Below, piece after piece: positions 53,477 through 62,448 of a DNA stretch of 64,000 bases. Position numbers and translations under genes: made by a program. The notes under the pieces are model-generated. The model had not been told where the DNA came from. It worked only from the letters and a program-made list of their open reading frames with translations, and did no database searches. Source of the DNA: Fen-1273 sp963748405 (GTDB lineage Bacteria > Bacteroidota > Ignavibacteria > UBA10030 > UBA6906); NCBI GenBank assembly GCA_963748405.1, contig CAVVIT010000007.1, forward strand, positions 1-64,000, given 5' to 3'. How positions within the stretch are numbered: position 1 is the stretch's first letter; each line of letters begins with the position of its first letter.

Positions 53477-56118
53477 ACTATCCAGTCTGGGATCTGACCG
53501 GGATCGGCGGCGGCACGCTCATTGCGTTGATCGCCGTGCTTCACGTGTATATCTCTCATCTCGCGGTGGGCGGCGGACTCTTCCTCTGGCTCACCGATCT
53601 CAAGGCCGCCAGGCAGCGCGATCCGGGGCTGCTCGACTACGTGCGCAGGCACACCTGGTTCTTCCTCCTCATCTCGATGGTCTTCGGGGGCTTGAGCGGC
53701 GTGGGAATCTGGTTCGTCATCGCGCTGGTCAGCCCTGCGGCGACATCCACACTCATCCACACGTTCGTCTTCGGGTGGGCGATCGAATGGGTGTTCTTTG
53801 TCGGCGAAATCGCGGCGCTGCTGGTCTACCACTACCGGTTCGGGGCCATGACGCAGGGAGACCGCCAGGTTGTCGCGTTCCTCTACTTCCTCTTCGCCTG
53901 GTTGAGCATGGTGATCATTAACGGCATACTGTCGTTCATGCTCACCCCCGGGGCGTGGCTGACGACGGGAGAATTCTGGGACGGCTTCTTCAATCCAACC
54001 TATTTCCCTTCGCTCGCCTTCCGGACCTCGGCAGCGGTCATGATCGCGGGAATCTTCGGGCTCGTGACAGCGGTCGTTGCTCGCGACGGGGACCTCCGGC
54101 GAAAGCTGATCGATTATAACGTGAAGTGGCTCCTGTATCCCCTTCCGGCCCTCGTTCTTACGGCCTGGTGGTACTATGCCGCCCTGCCGGCGGATATCCG
54201 GCTCCGGACCTTCGCGCTGAACCCTCAGTCCATGCCGATTGTCCGCCTGCTGATAGGGGCAAGCATCGGGATCTTCCTCTTCGGACTCCTTCTTCTCAAA
54301 CGCCTTCCCCTCGCCTCCCAGCGGGTTGTCTCGGGCGCGCTCGTCCTGATCGGGCTCGGATGGATGGGCGGATTCGAATACACCAGGGAACTCTCGAGGA
54401 AGCCCTATGTGATCGGCAACTTCATGTATGTCACCTCGATAACCCGTGACGACGTTCCGATGCTCAACCGGGACGGCATTCTCGCTCACGCCCGGTGGAC
54501 GTCTGTCCGCTCGGTCGACCCGTCCAACAAGGTCCAGGCGGGGCGTGAGGTCTTCCGTCTCCAGTGCCAGAGCTGCCACACGATCCACGGATTCAGAAAC
54601 GACATCGCCCGGCGCATCGGGGGCTTCACGTATCTCGGCATCCAGTCACAGATCGCCGGACTCGGCAAAGTGCAGTCCTACATGCCGCCGTTTGTCGGGA
54701 CGGACGCGGAAAAGGAAGCTCTGGCCGTCTATCTCGCCAGGGAAATCAACGGCATCGACACTGCGGCGACGCCCGACCCGTATCCGGTACCGTTACTGGC
54801 GGATACCGTGCCGCCGTTCGACGCGAAGACCTCCGGCTACGTGCTTCTCGCGTGGAACAGTCTGGGTATGCACTGCCTGTCGGACGGCGATGACTGGTTC
54901 TGCTTTCTCCCTCCCGCGAATACCCTTGAGGCCCAGATCGTGAAACGCGGCGACCCTCCGGTCCTCGTCCGCGACAGCATCGTCATCAGCTACCGCGTGG
55001 AGAAGGGACACGAGCATCCGTCGGCGCACACGGCGTTCTGGAAGAACTCGTCGTCGCTCCTCGGGAAACGAGTGCCCGACGACGTCGGGATCTTCGGCAA
55101 GGGAATGAATGGTCGCTTCGATTTTGATTCGGCGTCGGGGAGCTACATTGCGGCGGGCATTCCGGTGGTCCCGTATAACGATGACGGCAGCTTCAATGCG
55201 TATCCTGTCTTCACAGTAGAGGCGAGGGAACAGGCAACGGACCGCATCGTCGCGGCGACCAGAGTCGTCGCACCGGTCTCTTCGGAAATCGGTTGCCGCA
55301 ATTGCCACGGCGGCGGCTGGCGGAAGAAGTACGCCGGCATGGCGGATGAAACTGCGATCAACATCCTGGCGACGCACGATCGACTCAACGGAACCGATCT
55401 TCTCTCTCTCGCAAAGGCGGGAAAGCCGCAGCTCTGCCAGAATTGCCACGCCGATCCGGCGATGGCCGCTGCGGGCAGGCCGGGCGTGACGAACTTCTCC
55501 GCTGCAATGCACGGCTGGCACGCCCTGTATATGCCGTACCAGGATTCGCGCGCCTGCGCGCTGTGCCATCCGGCGCGGCCGAACGGGAACACGCGATGCC
55601 TGCGGGATCTCCACGCCGCCATGGGGGTGTCCTGCACAAACTGCCACGGTTCGATGTCGGAACACGCGGCAGGCGTGCTCGTGCATGAGAAGGAGAAGAA
55701 TGCGGCGGGACGGATGCTGGCCGCGTCAGAGGTGGCGGAAAAGGAGAAAGTGAACGGCAGGATCCCGTGGGAACAGGAGACCGATTGCCTCGACTGCCAC
55801 CGCGATTTCCAGCAGCCGGAAAAGGGGGCGAGCGGGTTCAACGTGTGGACCGACAGCCTGGGGGCGCTCTACCGGATGAGGACTGACATGGCGGGCGTTC
55901 GATGCCCTGCGTGTCACGGCTCGACGCACGCCGTCTATCCGGCGCGGAATCCCTTCTTCGGCGACCGGGACAATATGCAACCGCTCCAGTATTCGGGTAC
56001 TCGCGCTCCCATCGGCACCAACAGGAGCTGCGCGATCTGCCACAGGATCCCGATGCAGGAGGCGATCCATCACCCCAATATGGAGCGCCCTTTCCGCAAT
56101 CAGCAGTTGCTGAGGTAA
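53473..56118 (+). CDS. Cytochrome bd-like membrane domain fused to octahaem c-type cytochrome
   Basis: 881 residues. Residues 1-320 carry about eight membrane spans with bd-like elements (VLHVYISHLAVGGGLFLW; FGWAIEWVFFVGEIAALLV with buried Glu). From ~360 outward the protein has eight CxxCH haem sites: Cys365 (CQSCH), 608 (CRNCH), 655 (CQNCH), 695 (CALCH), 721 (CTNCH), 772 (CLDCH), 811 (CPACH) and 853 (CAICH). The first sits in a small monohaem domain; the other seven follow a beta-rich segment (470-600). Expected to pass electrons from menaquinol to periplasmic haems. GGGAGG precedes the ATG. The acceptor is unknown. Confidence 0.75.
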   Translation: MNYPVWDLTGIGGGTLIALIAVLHVYISHLAVGGGLFLWLTDLKAARQRDPGLLDYVRRHTWFFLLISMVFGGLSGVGIWFVIALVSPAATSTLIHTFVFGWAIEWVFFVGEIAALLVYHYRFGAMTQGDRQVVAFLYFLFAWLSMVIINGILSFMLTPGAWLTTGEFWDGFFNPTYFPSLAFRTSAAVMIAGIFGLVTAVVARDGDLRRKLIDYNVKWLLYPLPALVLTAWWYYAALPADIRLRTFALNPQSMPIVRLLIGASIGIFLFGLLLLKRLPLASQRVVSGALVLIGLGWMGGFEYTRELSRKPYVIGNFMYVTSITRDDVPMLNRDGILAHARWTSVRSVDPSNKVQAGREVFRLQCQSCHTIHGFRNDIARRIGGFTYLGIQSQIAGLGKVQSYMPPFVGTDAEKEALAVYLAREINGIDTAATPDPYPVPLLADTVPPFDAKTSGYVLLAWNSLGMHCLSDGDDWFCFLPPANTLEAQIVKRGDPPVLVRDSIVISYRVEKGHEHPSAHTAFWKNSSSLLGKRVPDDVGIFGKGMNGRFDFDSASGSYIAAGIPVVPYNDDGSFNAYPVFTVEAREQATDRIVAATRVVAPVSSEIGCRNCHGGGWRKKYAGMADETAINILATHDRLNGTDLLSLAKAGKPQLCQNCHADPAMAAAGRPGVTNFSAAMHGWHALYMPYQDSRACALCHPARPNGNTRCLRDLHAAMGVSCTNCHGSMSEHAAGVLVHEKEKNAAGRMLAASEVAEKEKVNGRIPWEQETDCLDCHRDFQQPEKGASGFNVWTDSLGALYRMRTDMAGVRCPACHGSTHAVYPARNPFFGDRDNMQPLQYSGTRAPIGTNRSCAICHRIPMQEAIHHPNMERPFRNQQLLR

Positions 56119-56140
56119 TTTCGTACCGTCCACCCGTCGG

Positions 56141-56165
56141 GTAGCCCGGCCGCGAGCCGGGCTAC
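56141..56165. repeat. GTAGCCCGG hairpin, intergenic repeat element copy 1
   Basis: GTAGCCCGG (56141-56149) and CCGGGCTAC (56157-56165) form a 9-bp stem with a 7-base loop between convergent units. A motif GGAGACGTTGCCGC follows about 15 bases later. A related arrangement stands at 61496-61544. No T-run, so bidirectional termination by this hairpin alone is uncertain. Confidence 0.5.
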
Positions 56166-56220
56166 GACCGGCGGACGCGGGGAGACGTTGCCGCACGGGA
56201 AGCGCATCACGACGGTGCGG

Positions 56221-56418
56221 TCAGGCCTGCTCCCGCTTGACCTTCGATGATCCCCGCGACAGTACCGCCCCCACCAGTGCCCCGTACACCGTGCTGATGT
56301 AAGGATTCGAGCTGATGGGGCAGGTGCCGGATGCGCATCCGATGAAATAGTAATATGCAAATCCCGCCGCCCCCCCCAGGGCCGAAAACCTGATCGCCTT
56401 CCACACCGCGGTTCTCAT
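56221..56418 (-). CDS. DUF6132 family small membrane protein
   Basis: 65 residues. One or two membrane segments (FSALGGAAGFAYYYFIG; YGALVGAVLSRG) flank the conserved GCASGTCPISSNPYIS, whose two cysteines could bind sulfur or metal. ATG 56418, with AAGGAA upstream, gives the usual family length; the frame itself is open to 56538. It stands downstream of the rhodanese and the CoA-disulfide reductase on the same strand, so a role in sulfur transfer at the membrane is suggested. Function unproven. Confidence 0.75.
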   Translation of the reverse strand: MRTAVWKAIRFSALGGAAGFAYYYFIGCASGTCPISSNPYISTVYGALVGAVLSRGSSKVKREQA

Positions 56419-56590
56419 GTTCGACGATTCCTTCAAAGTGTGATGTTCGGCCCGTGACCACCCCATCGCTCGCGCTTCGGAGCAGTACTCTTCGATGAGC
56501 TCCCGTTGTGGATCGGGAAACGTCTCTTGTCTCTCCATGGGCTTAACTCTGGTGCTCGTTCAGCAAGGTGAGTGACGTGGAGGCAGGCGT

Positions 56591-56863
56591 TCAGTAGCCG
56601 GGCATGTCAGACAGCCCGCCGGCGTTGATGACGGAGCTGTAGCCCGCCATCTTGAGTATGCGAGCCGCATAGGCGCTTCGTGACCCGGTAGCACAGTACA
56701 CGATCACGGGGGCGTTCTTATCGCCGAATTCCGCCAGCCGTGACTGGACCTGCTCCACGGAAATGTTCACGGCATTCGGGAAGTGCTCCTCCTGATATTC
56801 CTCGGGAGTTCTGACATCGACAACCTTCGCGCCTTTTTTGATGTTCTCGAGTAATGCGGACAT
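56591..56863 (-). CDS. Single-domain rhodanese
   Basis: 90 residues. VVDVRTPEEYQEEHFPNAVN and the active loop VYCATGSRSAYAARIL, with catalytic Cys about residue 64, define a GlpE/PspE-like sulfurtransferase. AAGGATGA precedes the ATG. It starts 14 bp after the stop of the CoA-disulfide reductase gene. Since the rhodanese domain of that enzyme lacks its cysteine, this small protein may supply the sulfur-transfer activity in the pair. Confidence 0.88.
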   Translation of the reverse strand: MSALLENIKKGAKVVDVRTPEEYQEEHFPNAVNISVEQVQSRLAEFGDKNAPVIVYCATGSRSAYAARILKMAGYSSVINAGGLSDMPGY

Positions 56864-56877
56864 CGTTCATCCTTCGA

Positions 56878-58542
56878 TTATTGTGTGACGTATGCGTTGA
56901 AATGCCATCCTTCAAGCCATCGCGCGGCCGAATATCCCCCGGCGATGTTGTAAACCTGGTTTCGACCTTCGGCTTTCAGAATCTGCAGTGTCGTATGACC
57001 CAGGAATCCATCCTTGCTCAATATGTAAATCACCCTGTCGGCGGGAATTTCGTCCAGGCGGTCCCTCACTTCGTCGGCGGGGATATGCAGGACCCCCTCC
57101 AGGGGAGCCTTTGCCTCCTCGCCGACGGTGCGGACGTCCAGTATGATGCCGTTCGTCCCGGGCTGCTCGCGGAGCACTTCGCCGGGGGTTTTCAGGGGGC
57201 TGAAATTGCTGATGTGATTGAGTCCGACAAACGATGCGAGATTCACCGGATCGTTTGCGCCGTTGTACGGCGGCGCATAGGCCAGGTCGAGCTCTGCGAG
57301 ATCCTCCAGCGTCATCTTTCCATGGAGGGCGGTTGCGAGCACGTCGATGCGCTTCTCGACGCCGGCTTCGCCGTATGCCTGGCCGCCGAGGAGTTTCGCC
57401 GTTTTTACGTCGTAGATGAGCTTGAGCGCAAGGGGCTTGCTGCCGGGGTAGTAGGTGACGTGGTTATCCTTGAAGACATAGGCGACGCCGACATCAAATC
57501 CCGCCTCCCGGGCCGCTTTTTCCGTGAGCCCGGTGGATGCGGCGGTCTCGCCGAAAAGCTTAACAACGGATGATCCGAGGGCTCCGTGATAGACCATCGT
57601 GCCCCCCAGCGCATTGGTGGCTGCAATGCGCCCCTGCCGGTTGGCCGGCCCCGCCAGCGGTATCCGTACCTTTTTCCCGTGGACCTTGTGGATCACCTCC
57701 ACCATGTCTCCGGCCGCGAAAATGTCGGGATCGCTCGTGCGCAGGTTCTGATCGACCTCGAGCCCTCCGCTTTGCCCGATTGCAAGGCTGGCCGCCCTGG
57801 CGAGCTCGAGCCGGGGCCGCACACCGATGGAGAGCAGCACCAGGTCGGCGTCGATCGAAGAGCCGTCGCCGAGTGTCACGGATTCCGGCGTGATCCCGGA
57901 AATACCCACCCCGGTCCTGACGACGATTCCGCGCTCTTCGAGACCTGCCCTGATCATAGCCCCGAACTCGGGATCCATGGTGATCATCACCTGCGGCGCC
58001 AGTTCCACGACGGTGACGGCGATCCCCCTGGCCGTGAGCGCTTCAGCCATTTCCAGACCGATGAACCCGCCCCCCGCAATCACCGCACGGGCGGGCTTCT
58101 TCTCCTCGATGAACTTGTGTATCCGGTCCATGTGGGGGATCGTCCAGAGAGTGAACACGTGCTCCTGGTTGATCCCGGGAAGAGGTGGAACCACGGGGGA
58201 GCCTCCCTGCGCGAGGATCAGCTTGTCATACGGAACGGCCTCGTCGCCGGCAGGAGTACGGGCAATGACGAGTTTCTTGTCCCGCTGTATTTCGACCGCC
58301 TCCGTGTTTGTCCGCACCTGGACCCGGTACCTGCTGAAAAACCCCTCGGGGGTCTGGAGGAGCAGGTTCGACCTGCGTGATATGTCCCTGCTGATGAAGT
58401 ACGGGAGTCCGCAGTTGGCGAAGCTGACGTACGGGCCTTTTTCCAGTATTGTGATTTCGGCGGATTCGTCGAGTCTTCTCGCCCTTGCCGCCGCAGTCGC
58501 TCCGCCTGCAACCCCTCCAATTATCAGAATTTTCTTCGACAT
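56878..58542 (-). CDS. CoA-disulfide reductase-like flavoprotein with degenerate rhodanese domain
   Basis: About 554 residues from MSKKILIIGGVAGGATAAARA (FAD site). VSFANCGLPYFI carries the single redox cysteine of the CoADR/NADH oxidase/NADPH persulfide reductase group. AVIAGGGFIGLEMAEAL binds NAD(P)H, and PDIFAAGDMVEV closes the FAD fold. Residues ~460-554 are a rhodanese domain (GIILDVRTVGEE), but where YCxxGxR is expected it reads YILSKDGFLGH: Ser replaces the catalytic Cys. It likely reduces CoA disulfides, persulfides or polysulfide in the cytoplasm, partnered by the stand-alone rhodanese. The frame continues to 58641, but homology does not. Confidence 0.88.
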   Translation of the reverse strand: MSKKILIIGGVAGGATAAARARRLDESAEITILEKGPYVSFANCGLPYFISRDISRRSNLLLQTPEGFFSRYRVQVRTNTEAVEIQRDKKLVIARTPAGDEAVPYDKLILAQGGSPVVPPLPGINQEHVFTLWTIPHMDRIHKFIEEKKPARAVIAGGGFIGLEMAEALTARGIAVTVVELAPQVMITMDPEFGAMIRAGLEERGIVVRTGVGISGITPESVTLGDGSSIDADLVLLSIGVRPRLELARAASLAIGQSGGLEVDQNLRTSDPDIFAAGDMVEVIHKVHGKKVRIPLAGPANRQGRIAATNALGGTMVYHGALGSSVVKLFGETAASTGLTEKAAREAGFDVGVAYVFKDNHVTYYPGSKPLALKLIYDVKTAKLLGGQAYGEAGVEKRIDVLATALHGKMTLEDLAELDLAYAPPYNGANDPVNLASFVGLNHISNFSPLKTPGEVLREQPGTNGIILDVRTVGEEAKAPLEGVLHIPADEVRDRLDEIPADRVIYILSKDGFLGHTTLQILKAEGRNQVYNIAGGYSAARWLEGWHFNAYVTQ

Positions 58543-58773
58543 CTTAGGTTTCGTGCCCCGTATATCGTTCTGATCGATGTTTGCCCCTGATGGGGCGAGT
58601 GCCCGGACATATGATGCATCGATCGGGAAAAGGGGGCACAATTGCGTTCTCTTTCCAAATACATTCAGGCGGACCCGGAAACGGTTCTAAAGACAAAAAA
58701 GCGGACACCGATCAGCGATTCGATGCCCGCGGCTATGAGGACCACGGCTCAGGCTTATTTCACATGGAGAACT

Positions 58774-59617
58774 TTACCCTGTCGGCTCACGATAACCCGT
58801 CAACCTCTGGTTCCTCTCATCCCAGATATGCAGTCGGGCGCACCTCAAACTGGCGAAGAACGTCAGGGGTTTGACTCTCTGGAGCGCGGGCACATCGGCG
58901 TAGCAGCGCTGGAGGTTGTAGTTGGGAATCCTCTGCTGCACATGGTGAACGTGGTGGAATCCGATATTGCCGGTAAACCACCGCAGAACTCCCGGCAGCT
59001 TGTAGAACGAACTTCCCTCCAGGGCCGCCTTGATCGGGTCCCAGTTTGTGTGGCGCGCCCAGTACGTTCCTTCGAACTGATGCTGGACGTAGAACAACCA
59101 CAGTCCCGCCGCTCCCGCTCCCAGAGTGATGGGAATCTGGATCAAGAGATAGTTTCCGATTCCGATGGTGAGCGCGGCGACAGTGATGATTGCCGCCAGC
59201 GCGACATTGGTGATGACGACGCTCCAGCGCTCGCGTTTCCTGTCCTGTGCGTGGAAGTATCGATGACTGATCAGGAACAGGATGGGTGTCCCGAGTGTCA
59301 GGATGACGAGTGGATTCCGGATGAGTCGATAGACGAACCGTTTCCATCGCGGCGCGGCCTCAAATTCCCTCGTGAAAGAGGACGAATATGCGCACCTGGA
59401 ATGCGGCTCCGAAGAGAGAGACGGCGAGGACCGACCAGTACGGGTAACCCTGTCGGATCATCACCACCATGAGGGCCCAGAGGGCAAAGAACGGACCCAG
59501 CGTGTTGATGACCTGCCAGATCGCCTTCTTGCTGTCCGGGCGCGTGAAAGGCTGCACGGCCCTGGCAAGGTCCGTCGACTCGGCTCTGATCGCTGCGGGG
59601 GTGGATTCAACGGGCAT
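58774..59617 (-). pseudogene. Fatty acid desaturase, inactivated copy
   Basis: The start (MPVESTPAAIRAESTDLARA) and end (HHVHHVQQRIPNYNLQRCY...) match the intact desaturase at 62449-63468 almost base for base. At 59370-59372 three bases replace what in the intact copy is 63045-63223 (179 bp). This removes His boxes 1 and 2 (HDCCHG, HAMHH) and shifts the frame, so the N-terminal piece ends FVLFHEGI. The C-terminal half remains open but without its start. A recent duplicate that decayed by deletion. Confidence 0.9.
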
Positions 59618-60073
59618 CAGTGGCTTCCTGAATTGCGGAGATATAGCAGAAATGTCAGGTACTCTTACACCCAAGATGCCTAGTTCGGTGAATTTAAGCA
59701 AGGGGACCTCAGCGAACCCTGCACCGGTCGACGATCTGGCACGACTGACTTTTCCATATCGGTCCCGGTTGACCGCTACGTTCTTGAAGGAATTATACAC
59801 AAGGGTAATAACGTTCATCTCGCGGCGGCATTCGGGCGGGAATATCTGTCAGTTTGTCCTCTGAAATCGTGGCACCGAAATTGCGCAAATGGAGGGAGCT
59901 CATTGACTCAGCGCTGGCCAGAAAACGGGTCAGTGCTGACCGACATTGCGCCAAAGTCACCCAGATAGCCTGTCGCAGGTTTGAACCAACAAGCGTCTGA
60001 ATCGGGGATGTGATCTACAGCGCGTCATCCCCCTGTCAGTCGCGCTTCCTGCTCAAAACATCAGGAGACACGC
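59618..60073. other. Upstream flank of the desaturase remnant
   Basis: About 455 bp. The first ~60 bases still match the region upstream of the intact desaturase, so the duplication included the promoter-proximal part. Beyond that no gene is supported; a 12-bp palindrome GTCAGTGCTGAC lies near 59929. CAGGAGAC precedes the next start codon. Confidence 0.45.
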
Positions 60074-61483
60074 ATGAAGGCATTGATTGGAGTCATTGCA
60101 ATGATGGCACTCGCCGTCCCCTCCGGCTTCGCACAAGAATGGTCGACGACCGGGACGGTCGTCGGGTTTGCCGCGGCAGGGAATGGGTATCTCTACGAAG
60201 CGGTGTATGATAGCGGGGTCTTCCCCATCAACGGCGGGCCCGCTCTTGCGGGGCAGATTTCAAACACGCCGAGCATTCAAAACGTCATCGTCAGCTTCAT
60301 CCCTTTCAGTCTTCACGGCAACTATGGTTTTGTCGCGGGGGTTGCAGCTCTCAAGATTAACGATCCGAATGAGGGGGGAGTGTTTACGTACGGTTTTCTG
60401 CCCGGAGCGCAGTCCGGCTGGATGAAAACTGGCGGGACCGGCGGGCTCAGCTCCGGGCTTCCCCAGGGAAAAAGTGTCGTCGCTCTTGCCTGGCATGATT
60501 CAACCCTGTTTACGGGACTTCCCGGGTATGACCTCAGCCTCACACCCGCGACTCCGGGCGGACTGTTCAGTTCCACGTATCCCGCCGGTTGGGTCTCACG
60601 CAACGGTCCCGTGATGTTGGATTCCTCCTACGTGGCTTCACTGTGCCTGGATGGATCGACGCTTTACGCGGGGTCCCTGTCAAATTACATTGCGTCAAAA
60701 TCAGGAGGATTCAGCAACCAGGGGAGCCTGGGCAACGGCGGGGTCCTCCGTTCGACTGACATGGGACAGACGTGGGTCGACATCAGCCCCGACGGAACGA
60801 CGTTCCCTCACAGCAGGGACGTGAACAACGTTATCAAGGTCGGTTCAAAGTTGTTCATATCGACGTTCTTCGGCGGGGTCCTCTACAGGGATGACGCCGC
60901 CGGGTCCTGGGTCTATGCAAATCTCCCGTACCTGGTCTCGAGTTTTGCGACGGACGGAACAAATCTTTATGCCGGCATTTTCACGTTCGACAGCAGCGCC
61001 AGTTCTCCCTACATACCGGGAAGAGTATACCGGTATGTTCCCTCAGGCAACACCTGGACGAAGATATTTGAGAAAGACTCCGCTTCCGTTTCGGCGCTCT
61101 GCGTATTCAATAATACGCTCTACATAGGTACAGGACAGATGTTTGGCATACCGTCGAAGGAACTCGGCTACTTTACAATTGCCGATGTGACCGGCATCGC
61201 GGCCCCGCCGGACGCTCCGTCGGCATATGCACTCAGGCAGAATTATCCGAACCCGTTCAACCCTTCTACGCAGATATCCTTCACGATGGCAAAGGAAGGA
61301 GCAGTCTCGCTCCGGGTGTACGACGTCCTTGGGCGGGAAGTGGCGACCATTCTTAACGAGAACCGAAGGCCCGGTACGTACACGGAAGAGTTCAACGGTG
61401 GTTGCCTGGCTTCGGGAGTGTACATGTACGTCCTCAGGACGTCGGAAGGCCAGCTTGCCGGCAGGATGACGCTCTTGAAGTGA
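60074..61483 (+). CDS. Secreted T9SS-sorted protein, beta-propeller-like
   Basis: 469 residues. The signal peptide MKALIGVIAMMALAVPSGFAQ is followed by repeated segments of the kind LYAGSLSNY..., VLRSTDMGQTWVDISPDG, LYRDDAAGSWVY, NLYAGIFTFDSS and LYIGTGQM. These read as blades of a sialidase/BNR-like beta-propeller. The last ~85 residues are a T9SS sorting domain (LRQNYPNPFNPSTQ, LASGVYMYVLRTSEGQ, ending MTLLK). Exported to the cell surface; ligand unknown. Flanked by the desaturase pseudogene and a hairpin element, with no obvious operon partner. Confidence 0.82.
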   Translation: MKALIGVIAMMALAVPSGFAQEWSTTGTVVGFAAAGNGYLYEAVYDSGVFPINGGPALAGQISNTPSIQNVIVSFIPFSLHGNYGFVAGVAALKINDPNEGGVFTYGFLPGAQSGWMKTGGTGGLSSGLPQGKSVVALAWHDSTLFTGLPGYDLSLTPATPGGLFSSTYPAGWVSRNGPVMLDSSYVASLCLDGSTLYAGSLSNYIASKSGGFSNQGSLGNGGVLRSTDMGQTWVDISPDGTTFPHSRDVNNVIKVGSKLFISTFFGGVLYRDDAAGSWVYANLPYLVSSFATDGTNLYAGIFTFDSSASSPYIPGRVYRYVPSGNTWTKIFEKDSASVSALCVFNNTLYIGTGQMFGIPSKELGYFTIADVTGIAAPPDAPSAYALRQNYPNPFNPSTQISFTMAKEGAVSLRVYDVLGREVATILNENRRPGTYTEEFNGGCLASGVYMYVLRTSEGQLAGRMTLLK

Positions 61484-61495
61484 TGTCTCGCGGGG

Positions 61496-61520
61496 GGGGG
61501 CTGCCTGTGGCGTAGCCCCC
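61496..61520 (+). terminator. Hairpin after the propeller gene (repeat element copy 2)
   Basis: GGGGGCT (61496-61502) pairs with AGCCCCC (61514-61520). It sits 13 bp after the stop codon and before convergent genes, so it may end the transcript, although no T-run follows. GAGACGTTGCCGC starts about 13 bases later, shared with the element near 56178. Confidence 0.45.
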
Positions 61521-61561
61521 TGCATTAGGACCCGGAGAGACGTTGCCGCGTTGAATACTTC

Positions 61562-61897
61562 CTACAGTTCGACGCGTGATGTGGATGCGCTCCAATTCAT
61601 CAACGTCCGGTACATCATCATAAAAACCGGGTCGTCCTTCGATACGTTCAGAAAGAGCTCGCCAAGCATCTCCCTGAATCTGAGGAGCTCCCTCAGCCGG
61701 GAGTGCCACTTGGGGTCCATCGCGCAAAGGTCAAGAAGCTCGAATGCTCGTTCGTAGCACTGGATTACTTCGCCGGTAACATTGTCGCGACGGAGGTTCT
61801 TTGCGCGCGCGAATTCGCTCCCGATCATGAGGATCTGCCTGTCCAGAGCGAAGCGATTCCATTTCTCAGAATCCATCGATTTGTGCCAGACGGTCAT
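61562..61897 (-). CDS. Hypothetical helical protein coupled to DUF5674 gene
   Basis: 111 residues from MTVWHKSMDSEKW. The start overlaps the DUF5674 stop as ATGA (61894-61897), an arrangement typical of obligate partners. The product is mainly alpha-helical (VIQCYERAFELLDLCAMD; RELLRFREMLGELFLNV) with many charged and aromatic residues and no membrane segment. I do not recognise the family; the size and helix pattern recall small antidote or adaptor proteins, which is only an impression. Confidence 0.65.
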   Translation of the reverse strand: MTVWHKSMDSEKWNRFALDRQILMIGSEFARAKNLRRDNVTGEVIQCYERAFELLDLCAMDPKWHSRLRELLRFREMLGELFLNVSKDDPVFMMMYRTLMNWSASTSRVEL

Positions 61898-62220
61898 TGC
61901 AGGTCCAGCCACTCGTGGATGATCTCCTGAGCTGCGTTCCGAACATGATCAATCAGTATGTCCATGCCGCGGTTCTCCACAGACGGGCGTATGTTTATCA
62001 ATGATATATACTCGATTCTGGGCGGGTGTTCCCACGGCCAGAGGTTACCTCCCCAGATATCCGACTGATTCGATCCTCCACTGAGCAACTCTGCTTCGGC
62101 ATCGGAATGCATTTCGCCGCCCAATGCGAATTTTATCATTTTCTCGAACGGGGCGTTCCTGAAGCGCTCAAGATCAGGTATCTGTAGCCTGCCGGTAGGT
62201 ATGAGAATGCTCTTTTCCAC
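61894..62220 (-). CDS. DUF5674 family protein
   Basis: 108 residues. EKMIKFALGGEMHSDAEAELLSGGS, then QSDIWGGNLWPWE and IEYISLINIRPS are the conserved blocks of DUF5674, a small cytoplasmic family of unknown activity. Conserved His, Asp and Trp residues suggest a binding or catalytic site. It is the first gene of a two-gene unit overlapping the helical partner downstream. No regulatory site is evident upstream. Confidence 0.75.
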   Translation of the reverse strand: MEKSILIPTGRLQIPDLERFRNAPFEKMIKFALGGEMHSDAEAELLSGGSNQSDIWGGNLWPWEHPPRIEYISLINIRPSVENRGMDILIDHVRNAAQEIIHEWLDLQ

Positions 62221-62448
62221 TTGTTACCTCGGTGAATCAAGTCGTTCGATTCCCTGGATGCCCGTTGTCTTTCTTTGCTTCTCTCCATGATAGTACTCTT
62301 CCCGGTGATCTTCCGTCTTCGTCCTTCGGATTCGAACGTCAAGAAAATCCGCTCTTGGCCGGCGCAGCGAGCCCTGAGACTCGTCGGATGCACCCTGAAA
62401 CAACTATGCGGGCACCGGGTGGTGTGATGCCGCTGGGCCCGGAAAACA

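Noticed and set aside
53320..54588. 422-codon minus-strand ORF
   Set aside because: Antisense shadow of the bd-like genes; low-complexity Arg/Glu/Asp/Pro product.
58642..59472. 276-codon plus-strand ORF across the desaturase remnant
   Set aside because: It mirrors the antisense frame also seen over the intact desaturase, so it is a shadow.
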